Positions 26,126 to 36,003 are shown, counted from the stretch's first letter. The stretch: DNA of 38,996 bases from [Limnothrix rosea] IAM M-220 (GCF_001904615.1 NZ_MRBY01000034.1:5028-44023), one strand, 5' to 3'. The notes: a model not told the origin generated them from the sequence alone. Numbers and translations are program-made.

Positions 26126-26607
26126 TCAGCTTGGCTGCATAATAATTTTTTTTATTGGATAATTTTTGGGGATCAGTTTGTCGAATAAAACGATTGAGAT
26201 GATTGGATGATGTCAAGGCGATCGCCCCCATTGCAACACGTTAAATTTCGGCTTCATCAGAGATGGTGTGAGCTAGGATGCGAGAAATCTTGTTTTTGGG
26301 GATTAGCCCAGACCCTTTGTGCATCACCTCAGAACCGGCGAAAACTTATTTTGGGTGTCTATTTGAATATAACTATGTTAGGTAACTGTACGCTGCCCCG
26401 GCCGAAAAAATAGAGCGCCTACGCGATCAAAAAAAACGTTAGTCTTAAAATATTCCTCCTAAATCCACGCGCATGAAAAATTAGAAAAAGCACCTATAGA
26501 GAAGCTATTTGGTGTTATTTAGTGACAATGCTGGGTTGGTGGCGATCGCCGCTATACAATCAGTGATATAACCGATAAAACCGACGCATATAGAATCAGG
26601 AAAGCCC
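26126..26607. other. Divergent intergenic region
   Basis: Between fur and the GH19 gene, 482 bp after the Fur-box-like sites. It contains two HIP1 sites (near 26220 and 26542) and an AGGA ribosome-binding site just before 26608. A 68-codon open frame at 26207-26413 has no ribosome-binding site and a random-looking composition, so I do not call it. Nothing else is seen. Confidence 0.5.
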
Positions 26608-29313
26608 ATGGCAACCCAACGTCCCGTCCTCCGTCGTGGAAGTGGCATTGAAAACAGAGAAGAACGTGATGACGTAAAGTATCTCCAGTCTTTTCTGAAA
26701 GAAGCAGGCTTTTTACCCTCCACAGCGAAAGTTGACGGCCTGTTTGGGATGATCACCGAGTCAGCCGTAAAAGCATTTCAGCTTTCAAATAAACTCACCA
26801 ACGACGGCATCGTCGGTGCGGTAAGTTGGGAGGCGATCGAAACCTATCGTCGCCTATTCCTCGACCAGAAACCCACTTTGCGGTCTGGTGACGGCTTTGG
26901 TTCCGTTGCCCTGCGCGATGATGTCAAGGTTCTACAAACACTCCTTGTTAAGGGCAAATTTTTGCCCCCTGAGACGGCGATCGATGGCTTTTTCGGGTTA
27001 CAAACAGAACGCGCCGTTGAAGCATTTCAAAAGGAAAAAAAATTACTGGTCGATGGCATTGTCGGCTCAAAAACTTGGAACGCCCTAGAAGACTACGTTC
27101 AGCAATCCTCCCAAAATCCTCAGTCAGCTCCGACCAAAGATCCGAGCTTTGTGATTAAACCACCAGCCCCAGCCCCGACCCCTATCCCAACACCCAGTCC
27201 AACGCCAACACCAACGCCAGCGCCCATTCCTAGCCCCCCACTCCCACCAACTCCTGCCCCTGTTGCTAGCAGCAACCAAAATCCTGTTTTACGCCTTGGT
27301 GATGGCATGAATTCTCCAGAGAAGCGACCAGCGGTAAAGCGATTACAAATCCTTTTGCAAAAGGCTCGCTATTATTCCCGTAACGCAGAGGTTGATGGCA
27401 AATTTGACGGCAGCGTGGATGCTTCAGTGAAAGCCTTTCAGCGAGATACAGCGCTATTCGTGGATGGCATTGTCGGGCCAAACACATGGCGGGAACTAGA
27501 AGAACTAGTTTTGGATATGGGTGAAACCTTACCCCCTGCCACAATTACGACACCAACGCCAACGCCAACACCAATTCCCACCCCAGCTCCTAACAGTAAT
27601 TATCCTGTGCTGAAATATGGTGATGGAGTAAACAGTTCTGACAAAAAAGAAGATGTGCGCCGTTTGCAAATTCTTTTACAAGAGGCACGGTTTCTATCGG
27701 TAAAAGCGACGGTGGATGGGGAGTTTGATCAAAGTGTGAGAACTTCAGTGCTGGCCCTACAGAACTTTATGGACCAAGAAGCCGACGGGATTGTTGGTGC
27801 TGAAACTTGGCAAATTTTGGAGCAGTTGGCTGCGGAGGAGAAGCGTAAGCAGCCTGTGTTACAGTACCGCGATGGTATTGATTCCCAAGAGTATCTTGGG
27901 GAGGTCAAACAGCTCCAAAGGTTATTGATCCAAGCGAGATATCTGCCTGCCAATAGTGTGGTTGATGGATTATTTGGGAAAGGCACTGAAGCGGCAGTGA
28001 AGGCTGTGCAGCGGGAGTATGGTTTGTTAGCGACTGGTGTGGTTGATGAATCAACTTGGAAAGCGATTCGTAAGGCGATCGCCGCCACAGACAATGCCCC
28101 TGTGGTCAGCCCCACGCCGACCCCTTCACCCACGCCGACCCCTGCGCCATCTCCTGCCCCAGTCACACAGATTAACCCCAATATTCCCAAGCCATTGTTG
28201 AGACGGGGAGCAGGCATCGAAACTCCCCAACTCCGCGAAACGGTGAGCTATCTGCAAACCTTGCTCCAGCGTGGTTTATTTATTCCAGAAAAAGCCGTGA
28301 TCGATGGGCAATTTGGGCGGCAAACTGAAAATGGGGTGAAATTTTTCCAAGTGCGCCAAAAACTGGTGGCCGACGGGATTGTTGGGCCTTCAACTTGGCG
28401 TTCCCTTGAGACGTTTATTACCCAAGTAGAAGCTGCGGCAACCCAATGGTCAGTTACGGTGCCTCCGAATACACCCGTCAGTATTCCGAGTAATCCCAGT
28501 AGCCGCAGTTATCCCAGCCTCCAAAAGGGCGATGGTATCTCTGCCCCCAACCTCCGACAGGACGTTAAATTATTGCAGTTGCTCTTAAAACGAGATGGTC
28601 TCTTATCATCGACCGCATCCGTTGATGGTCTGTTTGGCTCCGGTACAGAACAAGCGGTTCGGTCATTGCAGGAACGGCGAAATTTAATTGTTGACGGTTT
28701 AGTGGGGCAACAAACTTGGATGAGCTTATTCCAGCAGTGGGTCAGTGTTTACCAACCGCCGCGTCCTTTGCTTTTTTATAGCGATCGCCTCGTTGCTTCC
28801 TTGCCCGATGGTGGGATGCGCCGCTATGCCGCTTCGTCTATTCCCCTCATTCTGGAAGAGTGCCAGCGGGATGGTGTTGTGGATTTAGGGCAAATCGCCT
28901 ATATTTTGGCCACCGCACGCCATGAATCACGTCTGGGGCAATGGATGTTGGAATTTGCCAGTGGTGCAGCCTATGAAGGACGTTCGGATCTCGGCAATAC
29001 CCAACCCGGTGACGGCGTTCGTTATAAAGGCCGTGGCTTTGTGCAAATTACTGGACGACTAAATTACACCCGTTGGAGTGATCGTGCTGGCCTTGATCTT
29101 CTTGGCAATCCTGAGCTTACCCAAGAGTATAATATCGCTGCTATAATCTTGGTTCTAGGTATGCGGGACGGTTCCTTTACGGGACATAAGCTCGACGATT
29201 ATATTTCCGGCGATCGCCGAGATTTCGTCAATGCCCGCCGTATTGTGAACGGCATGGATAAAGCCCAGCTGATTGCCGGATATGCCAGAGATTTCCTAAA
29301 GGTGATGTATTGA
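26608..29313 (+). CDS. Seven PG-binding repeats plus GH19 hydrolase domain
   Basis: This 901-residue protein has seven PG_binding_1 repeats of about 75 residues. They start near residues 5, 86, 225, 332, 415, 528 and 635, each of the form PxLxxGDG...VKxLQxLL...VDGxFGxxTExAVKxFQ...VDGIVGxxTW. Three Pro/Thr-rich linkers (about 170-222, 310-330 and 500-525) separate groups. The C-terminal 170 residues are a GH19 chitinase/lysozyme-like domain with ARHESRLG (E773 as likely acid), [16 protein letters not shown] and [15 protein letters not shown]. Expected action is cleavage of peptidoglycan or a chitin-like polymer. There is no signal peptide, yet the ATG at 26608 has an AGGA site. Its stop overlaps the map start by three bases. 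Confidence 0.9.
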   Translation: MATQRPVLRRGSGIENREERDDVKYLQSFLKEAGFLPSTAKVDGLFGMITESAVKAFQLSNKLTNDGIVGAVSWEAIETYRRLFLDQKPTLRSGDGFGSVALRDDVKVLQTLLVKGKFLPPETAIDGFFGLQTERAVEAFQKEKKLLVDGIVGSKTWNALEDYVQQSSQNPQSAPTKDPSFVIKPPAPAPTPIPTPSPTPTPTPAPIPSPPLPPTPAPVASSNQNPVLRLGDGMNSPEKRPAVKRLQILLQKARYYSRNAEVDGKFDGSVDASVKAFQRDTALFVDGIVGPNTWRELEELVLDMGETLPPATITTPTPTPTPIPTPAPNSNYPVLKYGDGVNSSDKKEDVRRLQILLQEARFLSVKATVDGEFDQSVRTSVLALQNFMDQEADGIVGAETWQILEQLAAEEKRKQPVLQYRDGIDSQEYLGEVKQLQRLLIQARYLPANSVVDGLFGKGTEAAVKAVQREYGLLATGVVDESTWKAIRKAIAATDNAPVVSPTPTPSPTPTPAPSPAPVTQINPNIPKPLLRRGAGIETPQLRETVSYLQTLLQRGLFIPEKAVIDGQFGRQTENGVKFFQVRQKLVADGIVGPSTWRSLETFITQVEAAATQWSVTVPPNTPVSIPSNPSSRSYPSLQKGDGISAPNLRQDVKLLQLLLKRDGLLSSTASVDGLFGSGTEQAVRSLQERRNLIVDGLVGQQTWMSLFQQWVSVYQPPRPLLFYSDRLVASLPDGGMRRYAASSIPLILEECQRDGVVDLGQIAYILATARHESRLGQWMLEFASGAAYEGRSDLGNTQPGDGVRYKGRGFVQITGRLNYTRWSDRAGLDLLGNPELTQEYNIAAIILVLGMRDGSFTGHKLDDYISGDRRDFVNARRIVNGMDKAQLIAGYARDFLKVMY

Positions 29314-30149
29314 GACAGTTATTAAATCTTCTTTTACCCCCCAAAAAAGAACAAACAGGCTTACCCCGTCGCCGCAAAAAAAGCAAAGTTAAGATTAAAA
29401 CGGCCGAGGAAATCGCCATTATGCGCCAATCCTCACGGATTGTGGCAACCGTTCTCAAGGAAGTCGGCGAAATAATGAAGCCCGGCATGACAACGATGGA
29501 TGTTGATCACTATGCCGAGCAGCGCATTCGGGAAATGGGTGCAATCCCTAGCTTTAAAGGGTACTACGGCTTCCCTGCCTCGGTGTGTATCTCAGTCAAT
29601 GACGAAGTAGTTCACGGCATTCCCCGCAAAGATAAACGCATTCACCAAGGGGACATCGTAAAAGTTGACACAGGCGCATTTTTCGAAGGCTACCACGGCG
29701 ATTCTTGCATTACTGTTGGTGTGGGCAAAAAAATAAAACCTGCCGCCAAGCGACTGATGAAAGCCGCAGAAGAAGCACTTTACCAAGGCATTGAACAGGT
29801 TAAGCCGGGCAACTCTTTATTAGATATTGCTGGGGCTGTAGAAGACCATGTAATGAGCTATGGTTACTACGTTGTGGAAGATTTTACTGGCCACGGTGTC
29901 GGGCAAGATCTCCATGAGGAACCCTCTGTGTTTAACTTTAGGACTCGCCAGCTTCCCAATGTAATTTTGCAACCGGGTATGGTTTTGGCGATCGAGCCTA
30001 TTGTGAATGCCACGACAAAGGAAACGATTACCCTTGATGATCAGTGGACTGTCATTACCCCAGACAAGTCTTTATCTGCACAATATGAGCATACGGTGCT
30101 TGTGACTGATGATGGTTATGATATTTTGACTGACCGTACCCTAGTTTAG
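29310..30149 (+). CDS. map: Methionine aminopeptidase, type I
   Basis: This 279-residue enzyme removes initiator methionine from nascent proteins. The two-metal site is intact: [13 protein letters not shown] (two Asp), FTGHGVGQ (His), LAIEPI (Glu) and YEHTVLV (Glu). The start is a TTG at 29310 in the sequence TTGA, overlapping the upstream stop, with an AAAGGTGAT ribosome-binding site. No ATG occurs before the conserved [14 protein letters not shown], and an ATG inside that motif would truncate the domain. The N-terminal 28 residues are basic, as in the extended MetAP type of cyanobacteria. The overlap with the GH19 gene suggests coupled translation, although the two proteins have no obvious shared job. 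Confidence 0.93.
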   Translation: MRQLLNLLLPPKKEQTGLPRRRKKSKVKIKTAEEIAIMRQSSRIVATVLKEVGEIMKPGMTTMDVDHYAEQRIREMGAIPSFKGYYGFPASVCISVNDEVVHGIPRKDKRIHQGDIVKVDTGAFFEGYHGDSCITVGVGKKIKPAAKRLMKAAEEALYQGIEQVKPGNSLLDIAGAVEDHVMSYGYYVVEDFTGHGVGQDLHEEPSVFNFRTRQLPNVILQPGMVLAIEPIVNATTKETITLDDQWTVITPDKSLSAQYEHTVLVTDDGYDILTDRTLV

Positions 30150-30211
30150 GGTTCTCATTACTCAAGAAAATTTGTTTATCCTGTGAATAGGTAGTTTTCA
30201 GGATAAAGCAT

Positions 30212-30763
30212 ATGGCGATCGCCCCTCCGAATATACAGATTATTGATGCAGGACAAGCAACAACAGCAGAAGCCCTCGCATTATTCGACAGCCTTGCACC
30301 TGTAAGCCTCGATTTTATGTGGGGACGTTGGCGCGGCGAGGGGATTGATACAGGTCACCTGATGGACGGCATGTTGGAAATGTCCAATTGGTACGGCAAA
30401 GAATTTATCGATACAGAGACAGTTCATCCCCTACTATTTGCCAACAGACGCGGTGAAATTTTTAAAGTTGCTCCCCTTGCCTCTGCGATGGATATGGTAT
30501 TAAAACTGCCAATGCCCAACAATCCTTCTTTCAAACCATTACTCATTGCCCTCACTTCTCTATTCAACACAGATAAAAGTCAAGCACGCTTACGCATGAT
30601 GGAAAATCGCGGCAAAGTGACCGCAACGATGATTTACGATTACTTGCCCATCAACGACTCCTTTAGAAAGCTAGATGAAAATCGAGTTTTTGGCATTATG
30701 GATTTCAAAAAAATTCAGCAGCCCTTTTTCTTCGTTTTAACGCGTGATCAAGTCAAACCCTAA
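30212..30763 (+). CDS. GXWXG/DUF4334 domain protein
   Basis: This 183-residue protein begins with the GXWXG segment DFMWGRWRGEGIDTGH (about 34-49), followed by LEMSNWYGKEFIDTETVHPL. Its C-terminal half matches DUF4334: MMENRGKVTATMIYDYLPI and NRVFGIMDFK. The protein has a lipocalin-like look and is found in bacteria and plants. A lipid- or small-molecule-binding role has been suggested for related proteins but no substrate is known. AGGA precedes the ATG at 30212. It converges on the GGDEF gene with 14 bp between stops. Confidence 0.85.
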   Translation: MAIAPPNIQIIDAGQATTAEALALFDSLAPVSLDFMWGRWRGEGIDTGHLMDGMLEMSNWYGKEFIDTETVHPLLFANRRGEIFKVAPLASAMDMVLKLPMPNNPSFKPLLIALTSLFNTDKSQARLRMMENRGKVTATMIYDYLPINDSFRKLDENRVFGIMDFKKIQQPFFFVLTRDQVKP

Positions 30764-30777
30764 CTGGCTGTCTAAAA

Positions 30778-32631
30778 CTACTTGAGAGGAGGAAGATTCT
30801 GATAGGGCTGATATTTCGCTTGGTTACGACCTTCAGCTTTGGCTAAATATAAAGCGCGATCAGCACTAGCAATGAGCTCAACAGGACTAAGTTGGGGGTG
30901 GGCTTGAACGCTGGAAACGCCACAGCTCACCGTCACAAAAGAAGATGTCAAAGATTTTTCATGTGCGACTTTAAGGTCTACAACTTTATCGCAAATACGC
31001 TCGGCAACGTGGCTTGCTCCAGCTTCATCGGTATTCGGCAGGACGATAATAAATTCTTCACCACCATAACGTGCCACAAGGTCACTATCCCGTAAGCTTT
31101 GCTGGATACTGGCAACGACTTGTTGTAGGCAGCGATCGCCCACTTGGTGACCATAAAAATCGTTATACAGTTTAAAATGGTCAATATCACACATTATCAA
31201 AGAGAGAGGTTTGCCATCGCGCTCGCACTTCCACCATGTTTGGTATAAATATTCTTCAAAATAACGGCGATTTGCCACTTGGGTGAGAGCATCTAAAGTT
31301 GCCATTTTTTGCAACTCATGGCTGTAGTAACTTCCCATAATTAAAGATGCCGTCACAAAGCCGCAGACAGCGGGGATTGCGGGCATCCACCATCCCAGTA
31401 GAAAAGCACCATAGGAACAACTCACAATAATTGCCGTGCCCACACCCAGATAACCCACTAAAAGCAAATTGTGGATCGCCATGCGTCGCGGTAAGCCGCG
31501 CACATTTAGCATTAACCAACGACCACTAGCCCCGGCGATCGCCCAAACAAATACCAACAACCATTCTCCCTGTTGCGGCATCATCTTAAACAAAGCCCGA
31601 CCGTTCACCGCCCCTTGAACCAACTGACTCACAATATGAGCATGAATAAACACACCCGGTGTTGAAGACGTTTGTTGATGCGAGACATTTAGCTGATTGC
31701 CCTGCGCACGATTATAAGGTGTCAATAATTGAGCACCATTACTATCACTCGTAATCCCAATAATAACGATTCGATTCTTGAGAGGCAGCTTATCGACACT
31801 TTCCACCAATTCCGCTGGAATATCCCCAGCCATCAGATCCCGCATCGAAACCGTATAAAAATGTTGAGGACCACCACCACGATAATTCAGCATCACTTGA
31901 TAGCCACCATTGTCGACTCGAACATAGCCGCCATCATTACTTTCAAGTAACCGAAATTGCGTTTTGCCTAAACGAGCATATTCTTTATTGATGGGATTGC
32001 CGAGTAATGGCAGCGTAAATTTTGGTTGCTCAAGTTCAATGGAAATACCTTCTTGTTCCAGATAGTTCAGAGCCACTTGAAGTGCAAAACTACCTTCCAC
32101 CTCTTGACCTTCCCCAGATCGCACCGACAATAACGCCCGTCGTGCCACACCATCAGCATCCACAATAATGTCAGAAAAGCCAACCTGGTCTTTTTTTTCG
32201 AGAACTTCTGGTGCCGCAACTTTCGTCCCAATGGTTTTGTTCGTACCAATTAAATTAGGAATAGTTCGAAAAGCTTCATTAAGTGCGGTTTCCCCTTCGC
32301 CGACGGGAAGATTGCGAAATAAATTAAGACCAATAACTTTCGGTTCTTGCTGGTCAATGATTTGCAGTAGTTCAGCTAAAGCTAAATCTGAGAGAGGCCA
32401 TGTTCCTGACGCTGTTGCCTCGGCCTCATCGATAGTCACCACGACAATCTCAGGATCTTTAACCTCGTAGGAACGCCAAATAAAATACCGATCCCACAGT
32501 GACCATTCTGCACCTTGAAAAATCCCAGTTAAGGTTGCTAAGACTGTAAAAATAGACGTACCAATGGCAACCTTCGCAACTTTAAGGATTCCTAGCTTGG
32601 AATGAAATGTATGCACTTGATTCGAGGCCAT
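30778..32631 (-). CDS. CHASE2-GGDEF diguanylate cyclase
   Basis: This 617-residue membrane protein makes the second messenger cyclic di-GMP. It has an N-terminal transmembrane helix, then a CHASE2 extracellular sensor (about 40-345, with WSLWDRYFIWR and VVVTIDEAEA), then three more helices at about 360-440. A cytoplasmic GGDEF domain occupies the last 170 residues, with DALTQVANRRYFEEYL and an intact ARYGGEEFIIVL active site. The inhibitory I-site RDSD sits five residues before GGEEF, so product feedback is expected. The start is the ATG at 32631. Two tiny secreted-protein genes and a CHAT gene lie upstream. CHASE2 and CHAT genes often sit together in cyanobacteria. Confidence 0.92.
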   Translation of the reverse strand: MASNQVHTFHSKLGILKVAKVAIGTSIFTVLATLTGIFQGAEWSLWDRYFIWRSYEVKDPEIVVVTIDEAEATASGTWPLSDLALAELLQIIDQQEPKVIGLNLFRNLPVGEGETALNEAFRTIPNLIGTNKTIGTKVAAPEVLEKKDQVGFSDIIVDADGVARRALLSVRSGEGQEVEGSFALQVALNYLEQEGISIELEQPKFTLPLLGNPINKEYARLGKTQFRLLESNDGGYVRVDNGGYQVMLNYRGGGPQHFYTVSMRDLMAGDIPAELVESVDKLPLKNRIVIIGITSDSNGAQLLTPYNRAQGNQLNVSHQQTSSTPGVFIHAHIVSQLVQGAVNGRALFKMMPQQGEWLLVFVWAIAGASGRWLMLNVRGLPRRMAIHNLLLVGYLGVGTAIIVSCSYGAFLLGWWMPAIPAVCGFVTASLIMGSYYSHELQKMATLDALTQVANRRYFEEYLYQTWWKCERDGKPLSLIMCDIDHFKLYNDFYGHQVGDRCLQQVVASIQQSLRDSDLVARYGGEEFIIVLPNTDEAGASHVAERICDKVVDLKVAHEKSLTSSFVTVSCGVSSVQAHPQLSPVELIASADRALYLAKAEGRNQAKYQPYQNLPPLK

Positions 32632-32784
32632 AAAACCAACAAATAACTATAGTTAGGCACAACGAGGTGATTGATGAAGACAAAAGAAGTGCCTAATAAT
32701 ATTATTGAATGCCTCCGAAGGTTAACTAACGAAGTAAAAATATTTTAGCTCTGTTTTTTTTGTTGGTACTGCCTCATGAAAGGC

Positions 32785-33027
32785 CTAGATGTGCTGAAAA
32801 ACTGCGCGAGTGTTTTCTGGCTTGGGTGTACCATTTCCCGGGGGGGGATCGAGCACTAATTTTTTAGCGGATATTAGGTCTGTAGCTAAAGGTTGCTGTA
32901 ACGATGGGGAGGATAGTTGGCTAACTGTTGCAGTTTTGGCAGAGGCTACTGTTCCCGTAGCGCAGACCCCAACAAAAGCGACAAATAAGAGAGTTGTTTT
33001 AGTAGCGGTAGATTGAAATCCCTTCAT
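32785..33027 (-). CDS. Small secreted protein with GTP-TR tail
   Basis: Not recognised as a named family. This 80-residue protein has a signal peptide (basic MKGFQSTATK then TTLLFVAFVGVCATGTVASA, cleavage near AKTA) and a mature part of only about 50 residues. It ends VLDPPPGNGTPKPENTRAVF. That tail resembles the PxRGTPGRR-TR motif near the N-terminus of cyanobacterial DUF928 proteins, which sit beside CHAT and CHASE2 genes. A GGGTGA ribosome-binding site precedes the ATG at 33027. It lies 153 bp before the CHASE2-GGDEF gene on the same strand. The coding frame is short, but signal, ribosome-binding site and motif together support a real gene. Confidence 0.6.
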   Translation of the reverse strand: MKGFQSTATKTTLLFVAFVGVCATGTVASAKTATVSQLSSPSLQQPLATDLISAKKLVLDPPPGNGTPKPENTRAVFQHI

Positions 33028-33295
33028 GCTTAAGTCACCCTAGATAGCACACATTACAAATCATTTACATCTATTTTAGGGATTCTAAAAGTACTTGAAA
33101 ACAGCTGTTTTACTGAATTCTGGGTTTTTCTAGACCTAAGGATTCTCAGTGAAAATACCGAGTTTGTGTGATTGTTTTGTGTTGCGATCTATCTTTTCAA
33201 TGTTGTTTGTTCTGTTGAAAAGGTGGGGGTTGCCAGAAGAATCGTTCAATGGGCACTATGTAAACGCTTGGTAAAGTTTTACTCGTTGAGGGGGT

Positions 33296-33517
33296 TTAAC
33301 TAAGGTTCTGCATATTAATTTGTAATCCAGAACGTGTTGTACCGCTCATGGTGCTGTCGGGCTCTCCTTTTTCACCGGGGTTTAAAGGAACGCTGGCGAT
33401 CGCCGCCGTTGGTGAAGACAGTGTAGAAGTGGAAAATGTTGTCAGACGTACAGCAAAAGATGTGTTGCCTAAACAAACAGCTGTGAGTAAGAGAAAGAAT
33501 GTTTGACGGATAAACAT
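33296..33517 (-). CDS. Small secreted protein, similar tail motif
   Basis: This 73-residue protein starts MFIRQTFFLLLTAVCLGNTSFA, a clean signal peptide. It continues with a Thr/Ser-rich mature chain and the sequence LNPGEKGEPDSTMSGTTRSG. The shared pattern with the neighbour at 32785-33027 is L-x-P, G-x-P, then T-R. The ATG at 33517 has an AAGGA site at good spacing; the longer open frame upstream adds 42 residues that would mask the signal and is rejected. Function unknown. It is probably transcribed with the mini-protein to the left. The gap between them, 33028-33295, shows nothing else. Confidence 0.58.
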   Translation of the reverse strand: MFIRQTFFLLLTAVCLGNTSFAVRLTTFSTSTLSSPTAAIASVPLNPGEKGEPDSTMSGTTRSGLQINMQNLS

Positions 33518-33701
33518 AGTGATGTCCTTAATAGGGCAATACCAAAAATGACTGCCGAGATGTACTAAATCCGACCGCAATAAAATTTGCAGATCGTGTT
33601 TTTTAGACGTACTTCGCCCGTCTTGATATTTGTATCTTCTCAAGCCTCAAATGGCTTTCGGGAGAAAATCCAAACTTTTATTGATAATGGGTGAATTGTT
33701 G

Positions 33702-34167
33702 GGAGAGTTAGACGTAAGCCGGGTTCTGTTCTTGGGCAATGCCAAGGGCAGTTATCTATCTGGGATGGCTGTTACCAGTCACCTCTAGCGGTTCTCCATC
33801 ACTGGGTAGGGAAAAGACCAACCTTGTCCCACCGACCTTGCTCCCCACCGGGGTTTACCAAGCCAGTACCTCTCGATACTGCTGGTGCGCTCTTACCGTC
33901 ACCTTTGCACCCTTACCTTTTCAGGTTTCAGTTATCAGTTATCAGTTATCAGTTATCAATGTTTGTCCCACTGGATTTCCACTGTTCACTGTCCCCTGTT
34001 CACTGTTCACTGTTCACTGTTACGGCGGTATGTTTCTGTGGCACTATCCTCACGCTCACGCGCACTGGGGGTTACCCAGCAAGTTTGGTCTTTTGGGAGC
34101 CCGGACTTTCCTCGGAGATAGATCCAAATTGCTTTGGTCTATTCTGCAACTGCCGCGCTAACTCTCC
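33702..34167 (-). ncRNA. rnpB: RNase P RNA
   Basis: The minus strand carries the bacterial type A RNase P RNA that processes tRNA 5' ends. The 5' GGAGAGTTAG and 3' CTAACTCTCC ends pair as P1. The GAGGAAAGTCCGGGCTCCC core lies near the 5' end, AGAACCCGGCTTACG near the 3' end, and the GTAAGAGCGCACC helix region is present in the middle. About 466 nt is longer than many cyanobacterial rnpB genes. The extra length is largely two arrays of heptanucleotides in the P12 area. Three open frames overlapping this stretch are artefacts of the RNA sequence. Boundaries are approximate by a few bases. Confidence 0.95.
33929..34021. repeat. Two heptanucleotide (STRR) arrays inside rnpB
   Basis: Four perfect copies of CAGTTAT occupy 33929-33956. 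Six copies of CACTGTT, two of them imperfect, occupy 33980-34021. Between them is 23 bp of unique sequence. Such short tandemly repeated sequences in rnpB are known from heterocyst-forming cyanobacteria. They lie in the variable P12 region and should extend or distort that arm without touching the catalytic core. Confidence 0.9.
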
Positions 34168-34365
34168 TATCTTTTAGTTTAGGGAATTATCTGGAAAATG
34201 TTGAGGGTATTCTTGGAATTGGTTGGCGATCGCCGCCCGAACTTTTTCGGCATGGTTGCGTCAGTAGTGCTACTCTCTTCTGCGCTGGCGACTTTGTCCT
34301 GAAGCTACTTCTCTAACGTAGGATGTTGAGTTCACTATTTTTCTTTTTAGTAAAAGGTCACGACT

Positions 34366-35871
34366 GTGATGATCCGCGCAAAGTTGCTTTTTTTCTTTCT
34401 TCTCGCGATGGGTTTGACTATTATTCTAAACTCTCCTTTATTTTTTCAAGATGTTCCAGCTGCCAATGCGATGACAAGTCCTGAAACTCATCAGGTGAGG
34501 CCGGAGATGCAGCCGGCGGCGGAAAATGCTGCGCTCATGGCTCAGTTTGGGTTGGGTGATATTTTTAAGATTGAGGAGACTATTGATAATCGCATTGACC
34601 GATTTGAGTCGAGTATCCGCAGTCGTGTGCCCAATATTTTGCAGCCTTTGCTCCCTGATGATTTGTTGTCTTTGGAAAATCAGCGAATTTTTGAGTTTTC
34701 TAATTATTTTGATAAAGAGTTACCGGAGTTTGAGCGGCAGCCGGAGGATATCCAAGACATTTTAGAGCGAATTACGCATGCGACTGGGCAGCGCCATGGG
34801 ATGGTCTATGTATCTTATCCAGAGGAAGGGGAAGGGTTGAATTTTTTGCTGTTTGCGCCGAATACGCCTCCCCAGACGCTCTATACGGAGGAACGTGGTC
34901 ACAAGGAAATTACAGCGCTTGTTGACAAGTTTCGGGCAGATTTAGTGATGTCGCTCCGCAGAAAAAATGTGGATTATAAAAAGACTAGCCGCGAACTTTA
35001 CGATATTGTGATCGCGCCCATTGTGCCCTATCTACAGGCGAGTCAGATTGATAGCCTCATTTTTTCTTTGGATGAAGGTCTCCGGAGTTTGCCGATTGCG
35101 GCGCTCTATGATGGCGATCGCTACCTTATTGAAAAGTATAGTTTGGCGGTCGTTCCCAGTTTTTACAACATTAATAGCAGCTACATGTCCTTAAAAAAAT
35201 CGCCGGTTTTAGCGATGGGGGCGGATAGTTTTAAGGAGCTTGATCCATTGCCGGGTGTCGAAGTGGAAGTTGGGGCGATCGCCAACCTTACCCAAGGCCA
35301 GAGCTTTCTCAATGAAACCTTTACGGTAGAAAATCTCAAACAAACTCGTCAAAGCCAGAGATTTCCGATTGTCCATCTGGCAACCCATGCACAATTTAAT
35401 TCTGGCAAGCCGAAAAAATCTTCGATTTATCTCTGGAATGATGAGCTACGCCTCAGTGAATTAGATAAACTCAATCTCGATAATCCCCCCTTAGATTTAC
35501 TGGTACTCTCTGCTTGCCAAACGGCCCTGGGTAGTCGCGATGCAGAGCTAGGATTTTCTGGCCTGACCATTGCCTCTGGTGCCACCTCTGCTTTGGGGAG
35601 TCTCTGGTCTGTGAGCGATGCCGGTACTTTAGTTCTAATGCAAAATTTTTACCAAAAACTCCAAACAGAACCGACAAAAGCGGCAGCTCTACGCCGTGCC
35701 CAGTTGGAAATGTTGCATGGGGATTTACAAATCGTTAACGGACAAGTGCGTTTAGCGTCTGGTCTCTCTGCAAATATCCAAATCTCTGAAAAAGTGGAAG
35801 CGGTCACCACGAATGACCTCATGCATCCCTATTATTGGTCTGGTTTTACCCTTGTGGGGCGACCTTGGTAA
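34366..35871 (+). CDS. Secreted CHAT-domain (caspase-like) protein
   Basis: This 501-residue protein has a signal peptide (LLFFFLLAMGLTIILNSPLFF, likely cleavage after PAANA near 36), a helical region to about 185, then a CHAT domain to the C-terminus. The catalytic dyad of the caspase-like fold is present: H341 in VHLATHAQF and C384 in LSACQTALG. A GATSALGSLWSV block and the terminal PYYWSGFTLVG motif are also typical. It is expected to be exported and may be a protease; substrates are unknown. The start is GTG 34366 (AAAGG at nine bases), with an ATG immediately after. No tetratricopeptide repeats are found, unlike many cyanobacterial CHAT proteins. Confidence 0.9.
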   Translation: MMIRAKLLFFFLLAMGLTIILNSPLFFQDVPAANAMTSPETHQVRPEMQPAAENAALMAQFGLGDIFKIEETIDNRIDRFESSIRSRVPNILQPLLPDDLLSLENQRIFEFSNYFDKELPEFERQPEDIQDILERITHATGQRHGMVYVSYPEEGEGLNFLLFAPNTPPQTLYTEERGHKEITALVDKFRADLVMSLRRKNVDYKKTSRELYDIVIAPIVPYLQASQIDSLIFSLDEGLRSLPIAALYDGDRYLIEKYSLAVVPSFYNINSSYMSLKKSPVLAMGADSFKELDPLPGVEVEVGAIANLTQGQSFLNETFTVENLKQTRQSQRFPIVHLATHAQFNSGKPKKSSIYLWNDELRLSELDKLNLDNPPLDLLVLSACQTALGSRDAELGFSGLTIASGATSALGSLWSVSDAGTLVLMQNFYQKLQTEPTKAAALRRAQLEMLHGDLQIVNGQVRLASGLSANIQISEKVEAVTTNDLMHPYYWSGFTLVGRPW

Positions 35872-36003
35872 CGGTTCTTTTCGCTTTGTCTTTTTATTGT
35901 TTCGTTTCGTCACATCATTTTAAGGGCGATCGCCAAATCTTGTGTACTAGACAGCATGATCCAGAGGTTTCTCCCTAAAAGTGGTGTTAAAATCTATAGC
36001 CAT

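Noticed and set aside
26207-26413. 68-codon frame upstream of the GH19 gene
   Set aside because: No ribosome-binding site and a random Cys/Arg-rich composition.
27120-28217. Gly/Val-rich frames opposite the GH19 gene
   Set aside because: They are the reverse complement of its Pro/Thr-rich linkers and repeats and have no independent evidence.
33929-34021. Possible CRISPR-like array
   Set aside because: Units are only 7 bp, directly adjacent without spacers, and inside RNase P RNA. No Cas genes are present.
33739-34177. Three overlapping open frames on the plus strand, 78-140 codons
   Set aside because: They lie entirely on the antisense side of rnpB or run across it, include its heptamer repeats, and have no ribosome-binding sites or known motifs. 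They are by-products of the RNA gene.
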